Below, piece after piece: positions 17,541 through 26,078 of a DNA stretch of 64,000 bases. The notes beneath the pieces are model-generated. The model made no database searches and was not told the DNA's origin. It saw nothing but the letters and a program-made list of their open reading frames with translations. This stretch comes from Phycisphaera sp. (GTDB lineage Bacteria; Planctomycetota; Phycisphaerae; Phycisphaerales; Zrk34). Where the stretch lies: contig WGMA01000012.1 of NCBI GenBank assembly GCA_016125285.1, positions 62,001 through 126,000 of the forward strand, written 5' to 3'. Position 1 is the first letter of the stretch. Each line of letters starts with the position of its first letter. The position numbers were made by a program, and so were the translations under genes.

Positions 17541-18410
17541 CTACCGAAACGCCTTCTTGTGGATCGGTGTCGGCGGGCCGGTTGGTTCGGTGTGTTCGAT
17601 ACCGGTGACGTGTTCGATGGCGAGCGCGGCGGCGGCGAAGCCCATGGGGGCGGTCACGAACACGGCGGCGCCGAGGCCTTGCTCGCAGCTGAGGCGGAGG
17701 GTGCGGTCTTCGAGTTCCTCGGGCTTGGTGTCACACGTCTCGCCGGTGGTCGTCGGGTAGACCACGGGTTGCGGGGTGAACACGCAGGGGACGCCGAACG
17801 GCGTGGCGGGCGCGTTCTGCGGATAAACCCTGCCGATGCCGTGCACCTGCCGCAGGCGTCGGCGGACCATCTGCAGCAGCGGGTCGTTGTAGGACAACGT
17901 CAGGTCGGCGGTGCGGATGTGCGACGGATCGGTCTTGCCGCCCGCCCCGCCGACGGTCACGACGTGGATCCCGCGGCGGAGGCACTCGGCGATGAGCAAC
18001 GCCTTGTGCTTGAACGCGTCGATCGCGTCGATCACCACGTCGTAGGGCGGGTCGGGCGTGAGCAGCTCGTCGGCGGTCTTGTCGGTGAAGAACACCTGGC
18101 GGGCGACGACCTGCGTGTCGGGCGCGATGGCGTGCACGCGCTCGGCCATGACGTCGACCTTGGCCTGGCCGACGGTGACGTCGGTGGCGTGCAGCTGGCG
18201 GTTGATGTTGGTGGTGCAGACCTCGTCGAGGTCGACGAGCGTGATGCGGCCGACGGCGGAGCGTGCGAGGGCTTCGACGGCCCACGATCCCACGCCGCCG
18301 ATGCCCACGACGGCGACGTGCGCCGCGCGCAGCGCATCGAGCCCCGCGACGCCGAACAGGCGCGCGACGCCGATGAAGCGGGGATCGATGTTGGAAAGGT
18401 CGTCGGCCAT
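17541..18410 (-). CDS. tcdA: tRNA threonylcarbamoyladenosine dehydratase, ThiF/E1-like
   Basis: 289 aa. Cyclises t6A37 to ct6A37 in tRNA using ATP. The E1-like nucleotide-binding segment is clear: VAVVGIGGVGSWAVEALARS, ITLVDLDEVCTTNINRQ, then DPPYDVVIDAIDAFKHKALL. The start FIGVARLFGVAGLDALRAAH is the TcdA-type N-terminus (usually RFxGxxRLYG). An MoeB or ThiF identity is less likely because no CxxC zinc pair or MoaD/ThiS partner is present. Convergent with tatD. The start at 18410 is chosen because everything upstream lacks conserved sequence. Confidence 0.83.
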   Translation of the reverse strand: MADDLSNIDPRFIGVARLFGVAGLDALRAAHVAVVGIGGVGSWAVEALARSAVGRITLVDLDEVCTTNINRQLHATDVTVGQAKVDVMAERVHAIAPDTQVVARQVFFTDKTADELLTPDPPYDVVIDAIDAFKHKALLIAECLRRGIHVVTVGGAGGKTDPSHIRTADLTLSYNDPLLQMVRRRLRQVHGIGRVYPQNAPATPFGVPCVFTPQPVVYPTTTGETCDTKPEELEDRTLRLSCEQGLGAAVFVTAPMGFAAAALAIEHVTGIEHTEPTGPPTPIHKKAFR

Positions 18411-18698
18411 CGTTGATGTCACCTGGATCGCGATTCCTGCACCAGTATAAGCAAGGCGCCGAACGGGTGGCGCAGTCAGGCACGCCGGAGGGCGGCGGAA
18501 CCTCCTCGTTGCCCAGACGGTTGCCCGCGGGATACCGCTCGCCGTGATGAAGATTCGCTTGGCCGGGCTCGATCCGAGAGGTACGATTGGTGTCACAGAT
18601 AGTCGGCGGTGGAGCTGGTCGGAAGCCTTGTGGGTTATGTCGATACACAACGATCGATGGACTGACTCATGCATGATGGCCACGTGGGGGGCAAAGCC

Positions 18699-20951
18699 GT
18701 GACGAAATCAACACGATCAACGGGTTGGTGTCGCTGGTCGATCGCGATGGTGGTGTTGCTGTTCACCGCCGCTTCTTCGCAGGCGCAGACGACGCCATCG
18801 CCCGTGGCTGGGCCGCGAACAATGCGGTCCCTGCGGCTGGTCGACAGCAAGTTCCAGCGGCATCCCGACGGCGCGCGGGCCGTGGTGTTCTTTTTCGCCG
18901 ATCAAAGCAACGCGGTTGTCGAGCGCATCGCGTTGCGGTGGATCGAGCGCGCCGACGCCGGGCAAACGCAACAGACCATGACCCGTGGCATCAGCGGGAC
19001 GACCAAGAAGGGCGATACGGTCTACGAGGAGGACACGCGGTACAGGATTCAGGGCAAGGTGTGGCGTGATCCGAAAGCAGTCAATGCATTCCAACTCTAC
19101 ACAGAAGAAGAGGCGTTCCTAAGCCAGTCTTTCGAGTTGCTGCGTGGCTTGGCGCTGCCGTGGGAGGAAGGTGTTGCGGGTGGGGCGAAGGTGCTCGGAT
19201 ACGTCAAAGGAATTCGCGGCCAGGTGCATTGGCGCACGGATACGATCGGGCGCGGCGTCGACGACGCGTCGGTACCGCTGCAGCCAGGGGACCCGATCGT
19301 CCATGGCGACACGGTGGCGACCGACGCGAACCTCGCGGCCGGTCGCCCCGCCACTCAGCCGACCGACAACGCCGTGACGCTTGCGATGGTCGATGGCAGC
19401 GGCGTTATCGACGTGTCGATCGGGCCGAGGTCGCGGGCGACGGTGTTGCAGGCCGAGCACGGCGCGGTGCTGAAGCTGCAGGAGGGCTGGGCGTGGGCGC
19501 GGACGGCCAAGGCCTGGCCCGAGGGTTCGCTGCTGTCGGTGTGGGGGGAAGGCTGGGTGTCGTCGTTCCGCAACGCGGACCTGATCGCCAACGCGGACGA
19601 GCCGACCTTCACGGTATACCTCGACTCGGGAACGTTGTTGCAGTCTCCGCCGGATCTCGGGCGGACACTGACGATGGAGCATGGTCGGCAGACGACGGCG
19701 GGCCCGAGCGGCGCGGCGCGGCCGCTATCGCTCGATCACGCGCTCTACAACACGCGTGTGCAGAGCATGATCGTACAATCCGCCGCGGCGCCGTTCGTCG
19801 TCGGACGGATGACCGGCGGCGAAGGCTACGTGGTGGGCGTGCGGCGCGACGGAGTCGACTACGCGTTGCCTAAGGACGTGCGATTGCACATCGGCGACAC
19901 GATCTGCACCGACACGCGGAGCTGGGCGCGGTTCGACATCACCGCGGAGAGTGACGAATTCAACGGCCCGGACGTCGCCTCGGTGGCGATCGGCGCCGAG
20001 TCGTCGATGACCATTGAACGCCCGGAAATCCTTGTCCTCGAGAACGGGGAGTGCCGCGTGTCCCACCCCACGGGCGTCGGCGGCAAGACGCTGCGCGAGA
20101 TGCGGGTCGGGCCGCTGCTGATCACGATCATCGGCACCGACTTCGTCGCACGCTACGACGCGCTTCACGCCCGAGGCCAGGTGATGCTCGACAAGGGCGC
20201 CGTGAGCGTGCGCCTCGGCGCAGGCGCGCCGGTCACGCTGGCGCCGGGCCAGCGTATCGATTTCACGCCCGCCGCCGTCGCCCCGCTGGTGGCGATGGCG
20301 CCGGGTGAATACGAAAAGGTTTCGACGTCGCTCACGTCGACCGCCGCGGTGACGCAGGTGACCCACGTCGACAACAACGTGGACCCGTTCGCGCCGGTGC
20401 CGCCGCCCAGGCCCGTCGCTCCCGACCCGGTGGCGCCGAGTCCGCCCGGTCCGGCGCCGTCGCGGCCCGAGGACGACGCGCTGTCACGCGTCAACTGGAC
20501 CCGTCACAACGCCGACGGCGTGTTTACGCTGGACGCACCGGCGGACTGGGTGCGCGTCCAGCAGAAGACGGACAAGGCGTTGTGGGTGTATGACCCGAAA
20601 GACCCGATGGTCAGCGCGTCCGTGATCGTCATGGAGGCGCCCGCGGACTTCACGCTCAAGGCGTTGGTCGACGGGATGATGGAGTCGACGCGAAAGGCGT
20701 TTCCCGATGCGGAGTTCGAGCAGCGACCGGCGGTGGTAGCCGGCGTCCCCGCGGCGTTCGTGGCGCTGCGCGCTACGCTGGCGCAGGCTCAAAGCAAGTC
20801 CGTGGTGGTCAACTACTCGTTGGTCGCCAACGGGCGAGCGTACATCGTGCAGGCTCAAACGCCGTTCGCCTCGATGGAACAGCACAAGGAACTGATGGGA
20901 CGCCTCATCAGTTCGTTCGCGTTCGTCAAGCCGCGCGGCCAGCGTGAGTGA
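18699..20951 (+). CDS. Exported FecR-domain protein, first of a tandem pair
   Basis: About 750 aa. A signal peptide (GWCRWSIAMVVLLFTAASSQ) is followed by a short unknown region and two FecR-like beta domains: one around 165-300 (VKGIRGQVHWRTDT, RSRATVLQAEHGAVLKLQEG) and one around 370-530 (MTGGEGYVVGVRRDGVD, MRVGPLLITIIGTDFVARYD). A Pro-rich linker (PFAPVPPPRPVAPDPVAPSP) leads to a 140-residue C-terminal domain (DGVFTLDAPADWVRVQQKTD) that resembles DcrB/PsbP-like lipid- or membrane-associated folds. The GTG at 18699 is preferred because GGGGGG sits 8 bases upstream; an ATG at 18669 is the alternative. Its stop overlaps the next gene region, so the pair is an operon. Confidence 0.72.
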   Translation: MTKSTRSTGWCRWSIAMVVLLFTAASSQAQTTPSPVAGPRTMRSLRLVDSKFQRHPDGARAVVFFFADQSNAVVERIALRWIERADAGQTQQTMTRGISGTTKKGDTVYEEDTRYRIQGKVWRDPKAVNAFQLYTEEEAFLSQSFELLRGLALPWEEGVAGGAKVLGYVKGIRGQVHWRTDTIGRGVDDASVPLQPGDPIVHGDTVATDANLAAGRPATQPTDNAVTLAMVDGSGVIDVSIGPRSRATVLQAEHGAVLKLQEGWAWARTAKAWPEGSLLSVWGEGWVSSFRNADLIANADEPTFTVYLDSGTLLQSPPDLGRTLTMEHGRQTTAGPSGAARPLSLDHALYNTRVQSMIVQSAAAPFVVGRMTGGEGYVVGVRRDGVDYALPKDVRLHIGDTICTDTRSWARFDITAESDEFNGPDVASVAIGAESSMTIERPEILVLENGECRVSHPTGVGGKTLREMRVGPLLITIIGTDFVARYDALHARGQVMLDKGAVSVRLGAGAPVTLAPGQRIDFTPAAVAPLVAMAPGEYEKVSTSLTSTAAVTQVTHVDNNVDPFAPVPPPRPVAPDPVAPSPPGPAPSRPEDDALSRVNWTRHNADGVFTLDAPADWVRVQQKTDKALWVYDPKDPMVSASVIVMEAPADFTLKALVDGMMESTRKAFPDAEFEQRPAVVAGVPAAFVALRATLAQAQSKSVVVNYSLVANGRAYIVQAQTPFASMEQHKELMGRLISSFAFVKPRGQRE

Positions 20952-20977
20952 CAACCCCGCGATACGGGAGCTTCGAG

Positions 20978-23002
20978 ATGCTCAAGTGGATCTGCATGGT
21001 GACGATCGGCCTGGCGGCAACAACGTTGCGCGGCGCGGAGAGCGTGCAGTCGGCCGGGTTCGCCCCGCCGACATACGGGCAGTTCAATCTGGTCCCCGGC
21101 GCGTTCACCCGCGGACCGACCGGCGAGTGCTTCGCGTCGGCGCATTACACCGACAGCCGCGGCGCATCGATCAGCCTCGACATCTACTGGACGACCAACG
21201 CGCAGGGTGGTCAGAAGCAGTATGAGCAACTCCTCGGCAAGTCCAACGACGCCGAAGAAGACGGCCGCAACGGGTCGGCGACCCGCGTCGTGTACAGCAT
21301 GACGAACCAGGCGCGTGTGAAGGTAAAGGTTGAGCGTGGCGCGACGATTCAGCAGGGCCTGCCGCTCGCCGAGTCGGTGTTGGGGCGTGTCGCGGCGCAG
21401 GCGCGTCCGTGGCCGTCGATTTTGCTGGCGTGCCGTCCACCGGCGTCGATCGGCGAATTCAAGATCGCGCAGGCGAAGTTCAACCACGAAACCATCGGGC
21501 ACAACGAGATTCTTTACACCTACGAGACGCCGACCCGCATCTCTCCAACGGGCAAGTATTACGGCAGCAAGATCATTCTTTCGTGCCGTTGGCAGGCGAA
21601 TCCCGACCCGGGCGCTTCGGCGAATGTGGCGCGGTTCAGCGGGCTGCTGCCGCGTGACTGGGAGCAGATGGACGCGTACCAGCCCGACAAGCCGCTCAGC
21701 AAGGGTTATGTCGTCAGCCGTTCCCGCTACGCGTTCGTCTATTATTCCGGAAGCTACAACAGCGCCGAGGATGGCGCGTTCCACGGCGGGCTCATCGATC
21801 AGGCCACCTACAACGTCGCGCGCCAGCAGGCCGCGGCGATGCTGCCGCTTGTCGAGGCCATGGCGCTGCCGCGAACCGCCGCGCCCGCCCCGCCCACGCC
21901 GACACCGACGCCCACGCCGCCTCCCGCCAACGCGCCTTCGATCGCGCGCGTTACCTACGTCGGCGGCACGGTCACGGTCACCCGTCCCAACGCCGGTCCC
22001 GTGCCGCTGAACACGGACGACAAGCTTGCGCCCGGCGACATCGTCGCGACGGGTCGCGACGGGCTGGTCCGTATCGAGATCACCGTCACCACCGACACCG
22101 GCGCACAACGCAGCGACGTGATCAAGCTCGCCGCGGACACGCGCGTGACCGTCACGCAGACGGGCACCATGCAGACCCCGACCGTTGTGCAGATCGAGGG
22201 TGTGGTCGACTGGGCGCACCTGCCGACGATTCCCGGCCCGCCGCCCAACGCGATCCTCGGCCAGTCGACCGTCGCGTTCCGTGGCACGCACGTGCAGATG
22301 GTCAGCCGCGCCGGCCGCTACGACGACGTGCGCGTCGTCGAAGGCGCCGTCGTCGTCGCCAGCCGCGCCAATCCCGGCGCATCGATGGCGGTGAACGCGG
22401 GGCAGAAGCTGCATGTCCGCGCCGACGGAGGTCTCGGCGTGCCCGTGGCCCTGGACGCCGATGAGGCCAGGCAGTTCACCAGGGCCATGGAAAGTCGCAC
22501 GGCGACGATCGATGAGCACTTCGGCGATTGGCAACGACACGCGATCGCGGATCAGGGCTGCTGGATCGATCTGCCGTGGAACTGGCAAGCGGTGGCTGCG
22601 CCGGCGGGTGTCGCGGCGATGTTTACGGCAACGTCGATCGATCCCACGGAGCCGCCCGCCGGGCAGGTGTTCCTCCGCGTGCTCAAGGCGGACCCGTCGG
22701 TGCATATCCGCACGGAGGTCGACCGGTTCCTCGACAAGTCACGCGCCGCGCGGCCTGATCTCGAAGTCGTTACCAAACGCGGCGATATGCTCGCCGGGCA
22801 ACGCGCCGCGTGGACGGTCGTCAAGATGAATCAGCCCGGCGGACCGGGCAAGCTGGTGGTCGCGTCGTGGATGCTGCGCGACAACGACCGCCTGCTGGTG
22901 ATCAGCGCCCAGGCGACCAACGAGGCGTACCTGGCGAACCGGGAGTTGATGGAGTGTATCCTCTCAACGTTCCGGCTCGATGCGCCCCATCACGCGCCGT
23001 GA
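20978..23002 (+). CDS. Exported FecR-domain protein, second of a tandem pair
   Basis: About 674 aa. Signal peptide MLKWICMVTIGLAATTLRG. The N-terminal 270 residues are a secreted domain that I do not recognise (FNLVPGAFTRGPTGECFASA). After a Pro/Thr linker (APAPPTPTPTPTPPPANAPS) comes a FecR domain (ARVTYVGGTVTVTRPNAG, ILGQSTVAFRGTHVQMVSRA), then the same type of C-terminal domain as in the gene upstream (CWIDLPWNWQAVAAPAG, LISSF/CILSTF-like end). The ATG at 20978 has GGGAG about 8 bases upstream; a GTG at 20948 overlapping the previous stop would be the coupled alternative. The shared C-terminal domain indicates duplication followed by N-terminal divergence. Confidence 0.72.
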   Translation: MLKWICMVTIGLAATTLRGAESVQSAGFAPPTYGQFNLVPGAFTRGPTGECFASAHYTDSRGASISLDIYWTTNAQGGQKQYEQLLGKSNDAEEDGRNGSATRVVYSMTNQARVKVKVERGATIQQGLPLAESVLGRVAAQARPWPSILLACRPPASIGEFKIAQAKFNHETIGHNEILYTYETPTRISPTGKYYGSKIILSCRWQANPDPGASANVARFSGLLPRDWEQMDAYQPDKPLSKGYVVSRSRYAFVYYSGSYNSAEDGAFHGGLIDQATYNVARQQAAAMLPLVEAMALPRTAAPAPPTPTPTPTPPPANAPSIARVTYVGGTVTVTRPNAGPVPLNTDDKLAPGDIVATGRDGLVRIEITVTTDTGAQRSDVIKLAADTRVTVTQTGTMQTPTVVQIEGVVDWAHLPTIPGPPPNAILGQSTVAFRGTHVQMVSRAGRYDDVRVVEGAVVVASRANPGASMAVNAGQKLHVRADGGLGVPVALDADEARQFTRAMESRTATIDEHFGDWQRHAIADQGCWIDLPWNWQAVAAPAGVAAMFTATSIDPTEPPAGQVFLRVLKADPSVHIRTEVDRFLDKSRAARPDLEVVTKRGDMLAGQRAAWTVVKMNQPGGPGKLVVASWMLRDNDRLLVISAQATNEAYLANRELMECILSTFRLDAPHHAP

Positions 23003-23059
23003 TCACAGTCGCGGGCAAGACACGCGACGCGCGCGGCTGTGTCATCGAATCGCAACGAT

Positions 23060-23509
23060 TCACGCAAGCATCGTGATGATGTGTTCGATGAGCGGCGCGT
23101 TGGCGGGCGGGAATCGCACGTCACGCAGGTCCGCGGGCGCGACCCAGCGGTGCTCAACGACCTGGATGTTGCGCGGTTCGCCATCAACGTGCGTGCAGCG
23201 ATACGGATACAACCGCACGTGGCCGTGGTCGTAGACGTGTTCGATCAACGGCAGCGCGTCACCGACGCGCACTTCGACACCGACCTCTTCGACGAACTCA
23301 CGTCGCAGCGCCTCGGCGTGCGATTCACCGTCTTCGATCTTGCCGCCGGGCATCTCCCAGTAGCCCGCAAGCACCGTATCGCTGGGTCGTCGGGTGATGA
23401 AGACGAGCGGCGAATCGACGTTGCCGGACACGAGAACGCCGATGACGACCTCGATGACACGCCCGGTTTGCGGGTCCTGTGGGGGGTTTGGGCCCGTCGG
23501 ATTACCCAT
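23060..23509 (-). CDS. mutT: Nudix hydrolase, MutT-like (8-oxo-dGTP diphosphatase)
   Basis: 149 aa. The Nudix box is complete: G56-x5-E62-x7-R70-E71-F-V-E74-E75-V-G77-V, within GYWEMPGGKIEDGESHAEAL. The flanking IEVVIGVLVSGN and LVFITRRPSDTVLAGYWEMP fit the MutT subfamily, which cleans oxidised dGTP from the nucleotide pool; the sequence LIEHVYDHGHVRLYPYRCTH is also MutT-like. Other NTP substrates cannot be excluded. The ATG at 23509 has no strong ribosome site. Confidence 0.85.
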   Translation of the reverse strand: MGNPTGPNPPQDPQTGRVIEVVIGVLVSGNVDSPLVFITRRPSDTVLAGYWEMPGGKIEDGESHAEALRREFVEEVGVEVRVGDALPLIEHVYDHGHVRLYPYRCTHVDGEPRNIQVVEHRWVAPADLRDVRFPPANAPLIEHIITMLA

Positions 23510-23712
23510 ACAAAGCCCGCAATCTACGCCCCGAAATCGGTTGCAACTGGCGTGTTAAAAGCGGCTTATGCCTCGTCAAACCCCTACGTACGGGGGGATG
23601 GCCAGACATGCGAAAATCCGCTGCGAGGCGTCGGCTAAAATCCCCCGAATCCACAATGCAAGTGTTTGATATTAAGAAAGTTATCGACACGGCGATTGCC
23701 CGAAATATCCCA

Positions 23713-23742
23713 TTGACACTTGGCCGGGGGTCGGCCTAATAT
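23713..23742 (+). promoter_or_regulatory. Near-consensus sigma-70 promoter without a downstream gene
   Basis: TTGACA (perfect -35) at 23713-23718, an 18-base spacer, and TAATAT (five of six, -10) at 23737-23742. A transcript would start near 23749. Only an intrinsic terminator follows before the convergent cstA. The upstream stretch 23510-23712 is AT-richer than its surroundings and shows no gene that I can support. Confidence 0.75.
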
Positions 23743-23748
23743 GGTGGC

Positions 23749-23834
23749 GTAACAACCGATCTCAACCGCGAGCTAAACTTTAGCCGTGGCGCCCCCCGTT
23801 GCGGAATCGGAGCCCGCAGCGGGGGTATTTTTTT
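23749..23834 (+). ncRNA. Candidate small RNA, about 86 nt
   Basis: Bounded by the promoter at 23713-23742 and the strong terminator at 23792-23834. The body holds a short palindrome (GCTAAACTTTAGC) in the single-stranded part before the terminator. No start codon with a ribosome site and no open frame of useful length is present in it. I recognise no known RNA family (not 6S, tmRNA, SRP or RNase P by length or motif). Existence is inferred from promoter and terminator; expression is not shown. Confidence 0.5.
23792..23834 (+). terminator. Strong intrinsic terminator of the candidate small RNA
   Basis: A 12-bp stem with one G-U type pair (CCCCCGTTGCGG with CCGCAGCGGGGG, loop AATCGGAGC region) is followed by TATTTTTTTAA. 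The T-run is only on the plus strand side, so it does not belong to cstA or mutT, which are both on the minus strand. Confidence 0.9.
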
Positions 23835-23921
23835 AATCGCATCACGCTGCTCACGCACGTTTAAACGCGTTGTGACGCGGTTGCGCGCGGTCTGACGCGA
23901 TGATGTCATTGCGCGTCGCGA

Positions 23922-25907
23922 TCACGCGCGATCGTTCGACGCCGCGCCAGCCATCGCCGGCTGCACGCGCGCGCCCCGCAACGGCGGCAGCGCGGGCTCC
24001 ATCACGCCCTTCACGCGCGGCCACATCAGGATCGCTTCGACAATCATCCACGCCTCGAGCAGCAGCGTCAGCGCCGCCACACCCGCCAGCAGATACGACC
24101 CCTTGTTCATCCAGTCGATGAAGTTCAGCGTCATCGCCCACGCGGGCATCACGAGCATCATGACCATCGGCGGTAACGCGAACCATATCGGCATCTTCCG
24201 ACGCCACAACCAGAAGCAGATCACCAGGAACGCCAGGCCCGCCAATAGCTGATTGGTCGCGCCGAACAGCGGCCAGAGGATCAGGCCGCCCGTGCCGATG
24301 CTCTGCGCGGTCCACTCCATGACGCCATCTTTGTTGGGCGCGGGGATCAGCGCGAGCAGGAACGCGGAAACGACCGCGAACAGGGTCGCGCCGTGGGCGT
24401 TGGTCAGCCAGACGATCGGGTTGAGCGCGTGTGGCTTGTGGTCGGCGGCCTCGCCGGTGGTGTGATCGGCGCCCTCGAGGTTGTCGTCGAACTCGTAGGC
24501 CTCCGCGGCGCGGGCCGAGGGGCTGATCTTCGGTGCGAACGTCGAGGCGAGCTCCTGCACGACGTAGCGCTGCAGGCGTGTGGCGGTGTCGAGCGTGGTC
24601 CCGGCGAAGCTCGCCACGAGCACGCCCATCATGGCTTTGCCCATCGTGGCGTCGATGCCGATCGCGGCGAGGAAGTTGGCCGAGCCCACCACGAACGCGC
24701 TGATCGCCTTGCCGCCGGTGACGTTCTTCCAGTCCCCGTAGATCGAGGTCCACAACTCCGCTCCGTGCTGGGCTTTGTACATCTCCGGCCAGCCGAGCCC
24801 GATGCCCGCGGCAACGGCCAGCAGGACGAGTGTCGCGAGGAACCCTTCCAGGAGCATCGAGCCGTAGCCGACGAATTGCGCGTCGGTCTCGCACTTGAGC
24901 TGCTTGCTGGATGTGCCGCTGGAGACCAGACAGTGGAACCCGCTGATCGCGCCGCAGGCGATGGTGACGAACAGCACGGGCATGATCGGCGGCGCGTTGA
25001 GCGGGTGCGTCTCCAGCGCCGGGGCCACGATCTTCAGCGGCTCGCCGTGCACGCCGATCATGCCCGCCACCGCCAGCCCCACCACCACCAGACCCAGCGA
25101 GCTGATCAGCTGCAGCGAGTTGATGTAATCGCGCGGCTGCAGCAGCACCCACACCGGGATCACGCTCGCCACGTAGCAGTACGCCAGCAGGATCGCTACC
25201 CACACCCAGATCGGCCAGTGGCTCAGCGTCGCGTTCAGCCACTGGATCGACTCGCCGATGTGGCCGCCTTCCCACGCCAGCCCGGGACATCCCGCGCCGA
25301 ACCACACCGTCAGGTACATCAGCGTCAGCGCGATCACCGAAGGCCACAGCAGGTTCTTGCCCTTGCGGTGCACCTTGACGCCGATCCAGATCGCGATCGG
25401 GATCTGCAGGAACACCGGCAGGATCGACTCGGGGAACGCCACGAACACCTTGGCGATCACCCAGCCGAAGATCGCCAGCACGATCCACAACGCGAAGAGC
25501 AGGATCAGCAGGAACAACAGACGCACGCGCTTGTTGAGCACGCGCCCGGCGATGTCGCCGACGGTCTGCCCGCGGTTGCGCATCGACACGACGAGCGCGC
25601 CGAAGTCGTGCACCGCGCCCATGAAGATCGACCCGACGAGGATCCAGATCAGCGCCGGCACCCACCCCCACATCACCGCGATCGCCGGGCCCACGATCGG
25701 ACCCGTCCCCGCGATCGACGTGAAGTGATGCCCGAAGACGATCGACCGGTTGGTCGGCACGTAGTCGCTGTCGTCGTTCACCTCGACGCTCGGGGTGACC
25801 GCGTCGGGGTCGAGCTTGAAGATCTTGCGTGCGAGGTAGCGGCCGTACGTGTGGTACGCGATCAGGTACGCCACGCCCGCGCCCAGGGCGATCAGCAGTG
25901 TCTGCAT
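23922..25907 (-). CDS. cstA: Carbon starvation protein A, peptide/pyruvate-type transporter
   Basis: 661 aa inner-membrane protein with about 16 hydrophobic helices. CstA signatures are dense: FGHHFTSIAGTGPIVGPAIA, MWGWVPALIWILVGSIFMGA, VHDFGALVVSMRNRGQTVGD, IACGAISGFHCLVSSGTSSK, LVASFAGTTLDTATRLQRYV. In E. coli CstA imports peptides under carbon limitation and the related BtsT imports pyruvate, so the substrate is one of these. It is a single-gene unit. The N-terminus MQTLLIALGAGVAYLIAY is normal for the family. No regulator such as a BtsSR pair is adjacent. Confidence 0.93.
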   Translation of the reverse strand: MQTLLIALGAGVAYLIAYHTYGRYLARKIFKLDPDAVTPSVEVNDDSDYVPTNRSIVFGHHFTSIAGTGPIVGPAIAVMWGWVPALIWILVGSIFMGAVHDFGALVVSMRNRGQTVGDIAGRVLNKRVRLLFLLILLFALWIVLAIFGWVIAKVFVAFPESILPVFLQIPIAIWIGVKVHRKGKNLLWPSVIALTLMYLTVWFGAGCPGLAWEGGHIGESIQWLNATLSHWPIWVWVAILLAYCYVASVIPVWVLLQPRDYINSLQLISSLGLVVVGLAVAGMIGVHGEPLKIVAPALETHPLNAPPIMPVLFVTIACGAISGFHCLVSSGTSSKQLKCETDAQFVGYGSMLLEGFLATLVLLAVAAGIGLGWPEMYKAQHGAELWTSIYGDWKNVTGGKAISAFVVGSANFLAAIGIDATMGKAMMGVLVASFAGTTLDTATRLQRYVVQELASTFAPKISPSARAAEAYEFDDNLEGADHTTGEAADHKPHALNPIVWLTNAHGATLFAVVSAFLLALIPAPNKDGVMEWTAQSIGTGGLILWPLFGATNQLLAGLAFLVICFWLWRRKMPIWFALPPMVMMLVMPAWAMTLNFIDWMNKGSYLLAGVAALTLLLEAWMIVEAILMWPRVKGVMEPALPPLRGARVQPAMAGAASNDRA

Positions 25908-26078
25908 GTGTGATGCTCCTCCGTCGTTCGGAAGTATACGCCAACGGCTTGGGTCACGCGCGTTGGCAGTGTGGATGAGGCATAGTGCGCCCGCGCCCAG
26001 GTTTGGACATTAGGCAATAACGCAGACCCGCCATTGGTCACCCGCGCCCGCGGCAAATATTCCGCCCGCGACCGCCGG

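Noticed and set aside
18669-18698. Upstream ATG start for the first FecR protein
   Set aside because: It lacks a ribosome site, while the GTG at 18699 has GGGGGG at good distance; the choice remains open.
23608-23739. A 43-codon plus-strand frame ending in the promoter at 23713
   Set aside because: It has a possible GGGGGG site, but no recognisable sequence, and its stop lies inside the -10 box. Not enough support.
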